From JBCCKC01 sp039182435 (lineage in GTDB: Bacteria > Verrucomicrobiota > Verrucomicrobiia > Opitutales > Coraliomargaritaceae): DNA of 13,229 bases. Below the pieces are notes generated by a model, which worked only from the letters and a program-made list of their open reading frames with translations, was not told the DNA's origin and did not search any database. This document shows positions 1 through 7,084 of the stretch, piece after piece (position 1 is the first letter of the stretch; each line of letters opens with the position of its first letter). Both the position numbers and the translations under genes were made by a program. The stretch is taken from the NCBI GenBank assembly GCA_039182435.1, contig JBCDCC010000054.1, forward strand, positions 1-13,229. The letters run 5' to 3'.

Positions 1-802
1 GCCCGCCAGATGGCATCGCCTCACAGGCGTTCTGCATCAGGTGATGAAAGATCTGTCCAATCTCGGTCGACTCACCTCGGAATTCCCAAAAGTCATCCGG
101 TATATCGAATTTCAGCTCCACATTCTCGGGCAACAATTCCTCTGCAGAACGCTTGACCGCTCGCTGCACCTGCGTCGCACGGAGGACCTCATTACCACCT
201 CCTTTACCACGCTCAAAGGCCAACAAGTGGGAGATCAACTCCGCCCCACGGCTGGCGCATTTCTCAATCATGGAAACCATCCCCAGCGACTTCGGATCAT
301 CAATCGAACGCTTCAACATGGCTGAAGACAACATGATCGGCGCCAAAGCATTGTTCAAGTCGTGCGCAATTCCTCCAGCCAACAAACTCGAGGAGCGAAC
401 ATGGTGCGCACGTGCCTCGGCATCCTGTAGCTTACGACGCTCCGTCACATCCGTATTGAATGAGACGATAGAGACCGGCTCGCCACTCTCGTCGCGAATC
501 AAGCGCTGCCGACACAAGACGAGATGCTCATCGCCACCACGGTCAATTTGACGAAGCTCGCCCTGCCACTCACCCACATCGCGCATCTCAATGATAACGG
601 ACTCGCGCTTCTTTGTATCCAAATAAAAAATACGATCAATCGGACGACCGAGAATTTCCTCATTCGACCAACCATATAAGTCCTCCGCCAGCCTGTTCCA
701 GTAGAGGACGCAGTTCTCCATATCATGCACCACAACTGCATCCGGAGCCATGCGAATGATATCAGCAAAATCGGAAGATAAGAAATCTGGAGTCGTAGCC
801 AT
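1..802 (-). CDS. PAS-domain sensor histidine kinase, N-terminal part (runs off left edge)
   Basis: Membrane-free sensor kinase fragment. I read 267 codons from the ATG at 802-800 down to base 2, with no stop. Residues about 12-125 form a PAS domain (PDAVVVHD near 20-27, WNRLAEDLYGW at 35-45, EEILGRP at 48-54), closed by the usual linker DVTERRK at 118-124. The dimerisation/phosphoacceptor helix follows, with H-box GGIAHDLNNALAPI at 143-156, so His147 is the predicted phosphorylated residue. The fragment ends inside the N-box of the ATPase domain (QNACEAMPSGG, Asn258). The G boxes and any receiver domain lie outside the window. No transmembrane segment or signal peptide precedes the PAS domain, so sensing is probably cytoplasmic. 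The ligand is unknown. It lies 74 bp downstream of the coiled-coil membrane gene on the same strand but has its own candidate promoter. Confidence 0.9.
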   Translation of the reverse strand, partial: MATTPDFLSSDFADIIRMAPDAVVVHDMENCVLYWNRLAEDLYGWSNEEILGRPIDRIFYLDTKKRESVIIEMRDVGEWQGELRQIDRGGDEHLVLCRQRLIRDESGEPVSIVSFNTDVTERRKLQDAEARAHHVRSSSLLAGGIAHDLNNALAPIMLSSAMLKRSIDDPKSLGMVSMIEKCASRGAELISHLLAFERGKGGGNEVLRATQVQRAVKRSAEELLPENVELKFDIPDDFWEFRGESTEIGQIFHHLMQNACEAMPSGG

Positions 803-810
803 GGATTAAA

Positions 811-840
811 ATTATAACGGTGAAAGATAGGAGAAGTCAG
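811..840 (-). promoter_or_regulatory. Candidate promoter of the histidine kinase gene
   Basis: On the minus strand a perfect -10 hexamer TATAAT (811-816) is preceded by an 18-base spacer and CTGACT (835-840), which matches 4 of 6 bases of the -35 consensus. The -10 ends only 8 bases before the ATG at 802-800. Transcription would therefore start at or within a few bases of the start codon, giving a leaderless or nearly leaderless mRNA. No Shine-Dalgarno sequence precedes the ATG, which is consistent. The hexamers are seen directly; promoter function is inferred. Confidence 0.45.
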
Positions 841-876
841 CGTCTGGCAAATTCAATTTGTTTCACCTAGAAACGC

Positions 877-2178
877 TTAAGCAAATCTGGGGCTGAGCTC
901 GAGCTTCTGGCCAGGCCCGATCTGGTGGCGCCCGGACTGATCAGGATCCTCGTCGTTTCGGTAAATTTCGAATGTAATGGGCCCCTCGATCGGTTCCGCA
1001 GCAACCCAGCGCCACTTACCTATTTCCTGAAAATCCATCTCGATCCCCTGCTCCCAACTTAGACCACCACCACTCCCTCGAAGGTAAGGCCGATTGCCAA
1101 TTCCTATCAGCGCCTTCACCGTCAGAATCGTATCTGCTTTCTTCGCGCGGCCGCGATTGGCTCTAGGTTTTGCAGGCACATCATCGAAGAGCATGTCCGT
1201 CGCATCGATTTGTGGGACCGCTGCATTCAGATCAAAGCCGTCATCGGGCATCGGCACTGCAAGAGAAGCAGCCGATTCCAACCCAGTCTCAGATTTCTTG
1301 GGCACCTCAGTCACTTCACCCGGAATCTCTGGTTCGATCATAACTACAGGCTCGGCAACGTCCGCTTCAACAGCATCAACTTGCGCTGCATCCACCGCCA
1401 GAGCATCACTCTCAGCCGGATCAGCGACCAGCCTTTCGCTTGCTGGCTCGGCTGGCTCGGCTGGCTTAGGAACGGACTGGATAATACGTTTCACGGCAAC
1501 TGAGCTCTGCTCTTGTTCGACCTCAATCGCACGCTGGATCAGTGGCACCTCAGACTTGCGGCGTTTTCTGGGCTGTCGCTTCGGCGCGGGTCGTTCGACT
1601 TTCTCTGCCGCTAAGTCCTTCAAGCCTTTTTCCAAGGCCACGAAGCGCGCCTCAAAACTACTGAGATCTGTTGGCTCCGGCTGCGCATTGATCGCTTTAT
1701 GGATAGCCTTCAGCTCCTGCGTCTGCCTGCGTTTGAAGTGATCGAGCGCCTCACTCAGCGCATCCAATCGCTTCAGCTTTTGGTCAAAGGCCTCCGCCAG
1801 CGCGTCCGCTTGTTGCGATGGCTCAAGTGGCGTCTCGGCAAGAGTTTCCAACTGATCTTGGAACGACTCTATCCCAGCCTCCAGTCGGCCCAGACGCCGG
1901 CCCAGATGATGCAATTCGGATGACCGATCATCGGACCTCTCCTCACCCCGCATGTAAAACTCAACCACATAAGGCATCACAAAAAGCACCGCCCCCAGAG
2001 CCACCGCTGTGACACACGAAGCGACCTGCCAATCCGACAACTGCCAGTCTCCAAGAATCGCTATTGCGAGTGCAATGGCGACAAGGAGCACGTCCCCCAC
2101 ATAAAAGGGCCATTTGGAGAGTGTGAGCGGAGCGTCGTCTTCCGGAGGCATGCGTTGCAACGTGTTGGATAGAAACAA
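877..2178 (-). CDS. Two-TM coiled-coil membrane protein with conserved-looking C-terminal beta domain, function unknown
   Basis: I do not recognise a named family. With TTG at 2178 as residue 1, the 433-residue protein has two hydrophobic segments (about 27-44 and 52-75). A charged heptad-rich coiled coil follows (about 85-165), then a basic patch (PKRQPRKRRKS, 199-209). A long Pro/Ala/Glu/Asp-rich, probably disordered linker spans about 236-345. A compact C-terminal domain (about 348-430) contains GNRPYLRGSGGGLSWEQG and a Trp-rich GKWRW motif; this looks like a small beta-sandwich and vaguely recalls starch-binding-type domains, but that is only an impression. The start is uncertain: ATG at 2151 (424 residues) and TTG at 2178 are both possible, and neither has a Shine-Dalgarno site. 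The frame is open back to the trpS stop codon 72 bp upstream, so expression may be coupled to trpS. A structural or envelope-scaffold role is possible but unsupported. Confidence 0.85.
   Translation of the reverse strand: MFLSNTLQRMPPEDDAPLTLSKWPFYVGDVLLVAIALAIAILGDWQLSDWQVASCVTAVALGAVLFVMPYVVEFYMRGEERSDDRSSELHHLGRRLGRLEAGIESFQDQLETLAETPLEPSQQADALAEAFDQKLKRLDALSEALDHFKRRQTQELKAIHKAINAQPEPTDLSSFEARFVALEKGLKDLAAEKVERPAPKRQPRKRRKSEVPLIQRAIEVEQEQSSVAVKRIIQSVPKPAEPAEPASERLVADPAESDALAVDAAQVDAVEADVAEPVVMIEPEIPGEVTEVPKKSETGLESAASLAVPMPDDGFDLNAAVPQIDATDMLFDDVPAKPRANRGRAKKADTILTVKALIGIGNRPYLRGSGGGLSWEQGIEMDFQEIGKWRWVAAEPIEGPITFEIYRNDEDPDQSGRHQIGPGQKLELSPRFA
1442..1466. repeat. 9-bp tandem repeat (2.8 copies) in the linker of the coiled-coil protein
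   Basis: The unit GCTGGCTCG occurs twice, followed by a partial third copy GCTGGCT. On the coding strand it encodes the Pro-Ala-Glu run in the disordered linker (PKPAEPAEPASE). Because the unit is a multiple of three, slippage would change linker length without a frameshift. Confidence 0.8.
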
Positions 2179-2250
2179 TACATCGCCGATCCAGGGATCA
2201 ACCTTCTTTTCGCGGCCTAAGCCTGCCCACTTGCTTCGAACCCAAAAGAC

Positions 2251-3336
2251 CTAGCGCGGACGCTCCACAAAGCCAGCCTTGCGGTAAACTTTACTCAACA
2301 ACTTATAGGCCCGCTTCTGCGCCGCACCGGCCCCTTCTTTGAGCACACTTTCTAGATATGTCTTATCCTGAATCAGCTCGTCGTAGCTCTTTTGCACGGG
2401 CTCCAGCGTCGCAATGACTGCGTCCGCCACCGCCTGCTTCAACTCGCCATAGCCTCTACCTGAGAGCTCGTCTTCGATCTCCGCAATCGGGCGACCACTC
2501 GCAACACTGTAAATCTGCAGCAGATTGGAAACCCCGGGCTTATCATCGGCCACTTTAATCTCGCTTCCCGAATCAGTCACCGCGCTCATGATTTTTTTGC
2601 GCAAAAGGTCGGGCTTATCGAGAATACGAAGCGTCGCGCTCTCATTCTCATCACTCTTAGACATCTTACGCACCGGGTCCTGCAGCGACATAATACGCGC
2701 CCCCTGCTTCGGTATATAAGGCTCAGGAATCGTAAAGGTCTCCGAATACGTATGGTTAAAGCGCTGAGCCAAATCGCGACAAAGCTCGAGGTGTTGACGC
2801 TGGTCACTGCCCACTGGCACCGCATCCGCATTGTAGAGGAGGATATCCGCCGCCATCAGCACGGGATACATTAAAAGGCCAGAATTCACGGAAGCTTGGG
2901 CTCGCGCACCCTCGTGTGAGAACATGAGCTCACTGCCCTCCTCACCTTCGGTGACTCTGAAACCAAGTTTCGCCGCCTTGTCCTTAAACTGGGTCATGCG
3001 CTGCAAGTCACCGATCGGAGTGATGCAGCTGAGCAACCAAGCCAACTCGGTGTGACCCGTCACATGCGACTGAATAAAGATATTTGCCCGCTTCGGGTCC
3101 AGGCCACAGGCTATGTATTGCGCGACGCAGGAGAGCGTGCTCTTACGCAACTCCGCCGGAGTGTATTTCACCGTGATCGCATGTAGATCTACGATCCCAA
3201 AGTAGCAGTTATGATCATCCAGCATGGATGCCCAATTCTTAATCGCTCCGAGATAGTTCCCCAAAGTAAGGACCCCTGTGGGTTGGGCACAGGAAAGAAT
3301 GACTGGGCGCTCTGATAATGGCGTGGCTTCGCTCAT
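2251..3336 (-). CDS. trpS: Tryptophanyl-tRNA synthetase
   Basis: Class Ic aminoacyl-tRNA synthetase that charges tRNA-Trp with tryptophan using ATP, in the cytoplasm. The class I HIGH-type signature is PTGVLTLGNYLGA (19-31). As in other TrpRS, its first position is Thr rather than His. The second signature KMSKS is at 224-228 (VRKMSKSDEN). The tryptophan/ATP pocket block YPVLMAADILLY (157-168) and VPVGSDQRQHLEL (173-185) are intact. At 361 residues it is longer than the roughly 330-residue E. coli and Geobacillus enzymes. By eye the extra length is mostly an acidic insertion of about 20 residues after MTQFKDKAAK (about 124-146). The ATG at 3336 begins a good N-terminus (VILSCAQPTG) but has no clear ribosome binding site. 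It follows glnS by 88 bp on the same strand and probably shares its transcript. Confidence 0.97.
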   Translation of the reverse strand: MSEATPLSERPVILSCAQPTGVLTLGNYLGAIKNWASMLDDHNCYFGIVDLHAITVKYTPAELRKSTLSCVAQYIACGLDPKRANIFIQSHVTGHTELAWLLSCITPIGDLQRMTQFKDKAAKLGFRVTEGEEGSELMFSHEGARAQASVNSGLLMYPVLMAADILLYNADAVPVGSDQRQHLELCRDLAQRFNHTYSETFTIPEPYIPKQGARIMSLQDPVRKMSKSDENESATLRILDKPDLLRKKIMSAVTDSGSEIKVADDKPGVSNLLQIYSVASGRPIAEIEDELSGRGYGELKQAVADAVIATLEPVQKSYDELIQDKTYLESVLKEGAGAAQKRAYKLLSKVYRKAGFVERPR

Positions 3337-3424
3337 GGCTGAATTGACGGAATCGGGCCGCGGCTTGTCAACGCTGCATCAACCCTCAAAGAGGCGAGCA
3401 AACGTATGAAGCCAACGAGAGACC

Positions 3425-5089
<1,665 letters not shown>

Positions 5090-5194
5090 ATGCGCAGCAG
5101 AAAAACCCTGCGACGTCCACCCTGCCAGTTTAAAAATGACGACATCCCATCTTCCAGAACATCCGCGGGAATAAGTCGCAAACATCCAACTCTA

Positions 5195-5214
5195 AATATA
5201 CAGAACGGTATACT
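5195..5214. promoter_or_regulatory. Candidate divergent -10 elements for glnS (minus) and trxA (plus)
   Basis: The 160-bp gap between glnS and trxA is AT-rich near its middle. On the plus strand TATACT (5209-5214) could serve as the trxA -10, about 36 bases before its ATG. On the minus strand TATATT (5195-5200) could serve as the glnS -10, leaving a leader of roughly 100 bases. Neither has a convincing -35 hexamer at normal spacing, so both are weak calls. The remainder of the gap shows no other structure I can support. Confidence 0.3.
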
Positions 5215-5249
5215 TTAACTAAAACAGAAAACAAACCAAAGGAAACCCA

Positions 5250-5591
5250 ATGGCAAACAAGCTACAAAACATCACGCACGCTGAAGAGCTCGAGACGCTC
5301 GTCCGCGAATCCAGAACGCCCGTCGTGGTCGACTTCTGGGCCCCATGGTGCGGCCCCTGCCAAGCACTCGGCCCCATCCTCGAGGAGGCAGCCCAATCAC
5401 TAGCCGAAACTGCGCAAGTCGTGAAAGTCAACGTCGATGAGCATCCTGAGCTCGCACGAGCCTACGGGATCACCTCGATTCCCACCCTGCTCTACTTCGC
5501 CGAAGGCGTCGTCCAGCATCGGGAGTCTGGTATCCCACAAAAAGAAGCCATTCTGGCTCAAACGACAAAGCTACTGACCGCCAGCGTTTAA
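5250..5591 (+). CDS. trxA: Thioredoxin
   Basis: Small cytoplasmic dithiol-disulfide oxidoreductase, normally kept reduced by thioredoxin reductase. It donates electrons to ribonucleotide reductase, peroxiredoxins and other targets. The 113-residue protein is one thioredoxin fold. The active site FWAPWCGPC lies at 29-37, with redox cysteines Cys34 and Cys37 and the conserved buried Asp28. The cis-proline loop TSIPT is at 75-79 (Pro78). No signal peptide is visible, so it is cytosolic rather than a DsbA/TlpA-type protein. A good Shine-Dalgarno-like stretch (AAAGGAAA) lies a few bases before the ATG and fixes the start. It stands alone, divergent from glnS and convergent with the wHTH regulator, and ends in its own terminator. 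Confidence 0.96.
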   Translation: MANKLQNITHAEELETLVRESRTPVVVDFWAPWCGPCQALGPILEEAAQSLAETAQVVKVNVDEHPELARAYGITSIPTLLYFAEGVVQHRESGIPQKEAILAQTTKLLTASV

Positions 5592-5610
5592 CCTGCGCTC
5601 AACCACTCCC

Positions 5611-5638
5611 AGCCCGTCTCATCTCAGACGGGCTTTTT
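5611..5638 (+). terminator. Intrinsic terminator of trxA
   Basis: A perfect 9-bp stem (AGCCCGTCT at 5611-5619, AGACGGGCT at 5626-5634) with a 6-base loop is followed directly by five T residues (5634-5638). It starts 20 bases after the trxA stop codon. The minus strand has no matching T-run, so it serves trxA and not the convergent regulator gene. Confidence 0.93.
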
Positions 5639-5648
5639 CATGTCGGCA

Positions 5649-5945
5649 CTAGAGCGTCGACTCGTTCTCAAAAAGCGCGGCTAAAAGCTCGCCGATGGTG
5701 CAATGCGACTCCAGCTCATGCCTCAGCGGTAAATCCTGATGGATACGATATTGGTTCTGCCGCCCGACGCGCTCCCGCTCAATGTAACCCGCCTCCTCCA
5801 AATCATTCACGATTCGCTGCACCGCCCGCTCAGTAATACCGACCGACAAAGCGACCTCCCTTAATGGCTGCTCCGGATTGCGCACCAAGCACAGCATGAC
5901 GTGGGCATGGTTTGAGAAGAAAGTCCATGGAGTGGAATCAGACAT
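5649..5945 (-). CDS. Small winged helix-turn-helix (MarR-like) transcriptional regulator
   Basis: 98-residue DNA-binding protein made almost entirely of one winged-HTH domain. N-terminal WTFFSNHAHVMLCL (7-20) is the first helix. LREVALSVGITERAVQRIVNDLEEAGYI (28-55) is the helix-turn-helix, and ERERVGRQNQYRIH (56-69) forms the wing. A short C-terminal helix (GELLAALFE, 85-93) may aid dimerisation. No ligand domain is visible. I start at the ATG at 5945 because GAAGGA lies just upstream. The open frame extends 37 codons further to 6056, but that part is AT-rich and overlaps operator-like repeats. The gene is divergent from the SbtA-family permease, which makes it the likely local regulator of the permease-ppc genes and of itself. 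The signal it senses is unknown. Confidence 0.88.
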   Translation of the reverse strand: MSDSTPWTFFSNHAHVMLCLVRNPEQPLREVALSVGITERAVQRIVNDLEEAGYIERERVGRQNQYRIHQDLPLRHELESHCTIGELLAALFENESTL

Positions 5946-5946
5946 G

Positions 5947-5966
5947 ATTCCTTCGATGTAAGGAAT
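5947..5966. promoter_or_regulatory. Inverted repeat (7-6-7) covering the regulator's ribosome binding site
   Basis: ATTCCTT (5947-5953) and AAGGAAT (5960-5966) are perfect inverted arms separated by 6 bases, ending one base before the regulator's ATG. In the minus-strand mRNA the promoter-proximal arm pairs with the arm containing the AAGGA ribosome binding site, so the hairpin would hide it. The same repeat could instead be a second protein operator. Its centre is 36 bp from that of the larger repeat at 5981-6004. Confidence 0.55.
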
Positions 5967-5980
5967 TATCCAAAAAATCA

Positions 5981-6004
5981 ATTCACGAATTAGGTTTCGT
6001 GAAT
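5981..6004. promoter_or_regulatory. Perfect 9-6-9 inverted repeat, likely operator between regulator and permease
   Basis: ATTCACGAA (5981-5989) and TTCGTGAAT (5996-6004) are exact inverted complements around a 6-base spacer. The repeat sits in the AT-rich divergent gap. On the minus strand a possible -10, GATAAT (5965-5970), lies 10 bases downstream of it, so the repeat would cover the -35 region of the regulator promoter. This layout fits an autoregulated dimeric wHTH repressor that also controls sbtA-ppc. T-runs flank the repeat on both strands, so an attenuator is the alternative reading. The symmetry is seen directly; binding by the neighbouring regulator is inferred. Confidence 0.65.
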
Positions 6005-6091
6005 TTTTATTCATTTTTAAGGTTGCCACGTCGAAAAAATAGAAGGTTTGTTTCATAAATTTAGCAGCTCACCAAATCACTAGCCGCAATC

Positions 6092-7057
6092 ATGGACGCC
6101 TTCTTACTACTAAAGAGCAACCTCATCTCACCTCCCGTGATCGCCTTCGCCGCTGGCCTGATCGCAGTCTGGACCAAGAGCGACCTAAGTTTCCCCGATC
6201 AGATCTATCAAATCCTCACCATCTATCTGATGCTCGCGATCGGATTCAAAGGAGGCTCCGCCATCGCTGCGACCAGTCTCTCCGAACTCGCACTTCCCAT
6301 CATCGCCACCCTCATCATCGGCAGTCTTATTCCGATCTCCGTATTCTTCGCCGTGCGTGGATTCCTCAAGATGAATGTCTCCAACGCGGCAGCGATGGCC
6401 GCACACTATGGCTCAGTCTCTGCTGTCACTTTTATGGCCAGTCTTGCCTTCCTCGACAAACAAGGCACCTCCTACGAAGAATTCATGCCAGCGATCATGG
6501 CAGTCATGGAGATCCCGGCCATCTTCGTCGCCATGTTACTCGCCAAGCAATTCAGTCCGAACTCGAAGATGTCGCTCTACGCTTCGATTCATGAGGTGCT
6601 ATCGGGCAAAAGTCTTCTGCTCCTAGGCACCGGATTGATTGCCGGCAGCGTGGCGGGCCCGGACGGGCGCGAGCTGCTCGTGCCCTTCTTTGTCCAGCCC
6701 TTCTACGGCGTGCTCATGCTCTTCCTCCTCGAGATGGGGCTCGTCGCCGGCAGCAAAATCAAGGATGCCCGCAAGGCTGGCCCGAAGTTAATCGTTTTTG
6801 CCATCGTCTCGCCGGTCATCCAAGGCACCGCGGGTCTACTCATCGGCTGGGCCTGCGGCCTCTCCCAAGGTGGCTCCGTTATCTTCGCCATCCTCGCAGC
6901 CAGTGCTTCCTATATAGCCGCTCCCGCAGCCGTCCGCGTCTCGCTGCCCGAGGCCAACCCCGGTTACTACGTCACCACCTCTTTGGGCATCACTTTCCCA
7001 TTTAATCTTGTGCTCGGCATCCCCCTTTTCTACGGCATGAGTCAAATAATCTTCTAA
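6092..7057 (+). CDS. sbtA: SbtA-family sodium-dependent bicarbonate permease
   Basis: Integral inner-membrane transporter of the Sbt_1 (formerly DUF897) family, whose cyanobacterial member SbtA imports bicarbonate with Na+. The 321-residue protein is almost wholly hydrophobic and fits two inverted five-helix halves. The N-half substrate helix break is in AMAAHYGSVSAVTFMASL (101-118). Its C-half counterpart is AASASYIAAPAAVRVSLPEANPG (269-291). The family C-terminus LGIPLFYGMSQII is at 308-320. The cytosolic loop between halves (about 152-172) is short; Synechocystis SbtA, as I recall it, has about 374 residues with a longer loop. The cyanobacterial SSSDISGP motif reads ASASYIAAP here, typical of non-cyanobacterial members, so substrate is inferred from family and from ppc 27 bp downstream. 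No PII-like sbtB is adjacent. The ATG at 6092 has no clear ribosome binding site. Confidence 0.88.
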   Translation: MDAFLLLKSNLISPPVIAFAAGLIAVWTKSDLSFPDQIYQILTIYLMLAIGFKGGSAIAATSLSELALPIIATLIIGSLIPISVFFAVRGFLKMNVSNAAAMAAHYGSVSAVTFMASLAFLDKQGTSYEEFMPAIMAVMEIPAIFVAMLLAKQFSPNSKMSLYASIHEVLSGKSLLLLGTGLIAGSVAGPDGRELLVPFFVQPFYGVLMLFLLEMGLVAGSKIKDARKAGPKLIVFAIVSPVIQGTAGLLIGWACGLSQGGSVIFAILAASASYIAAPAAVRVSLPEANPGYYVTTSLGITFPFNLVLGIPLFYGMSQIIF

Positions 7058-7084
7058 CCTACATCGCACCAAATTTTTCAATTT

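Noticed and set aside
499..768. 89-codon minus-strand open frame at the kinase N-terminus
   Set aside because: It lies on the kinase strand but in another frame. The 802-800 ATG frame gives a continuous PAS plus HDLNN histidine kinase.
1094..1741. 215-codon Ser/Ala-rich open frame on the plus strand
   Set aside because: Antisense shadow of the coiled-coil membrane protein; its Ser/Ala/Gly-rich composition is what the low-complexity linker gives in reverse.
3343..3371. Perfect TTGACA (-35-like) on the minus strand before trpS
   Set aside because: No acceptable -10 hexamer occurs 16-18 bases downstream; the best candidate, TCAATT, matches only 3 of 6. Co-transcription with glnS is more likely.
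5090..5185. N-terminal extension of GlnRS to an ATG at 5185
   Set aside because: It would add 32 residues absent from GlnRS and would run through the candidate leader. The ATG at 5089 gives exactly the usual length.
5981..6008. The 9-6-9 inverted repeat read as an intrinsic terminator (T-run follows on the plus strand)
   Set aside because: No plus-strand gene ends upstream of it. It lies between divergent genes and its stem is AT-rich, so an operator is the better reading.
5946..6056. N-terminal extension of the wHTH regulator to an ATG at 6056
   Set aside because: The extra 37 codons are AT-rich, unlike the family, and overlap the palindromes. The ATG at 5945 has a good ribosome binding site.
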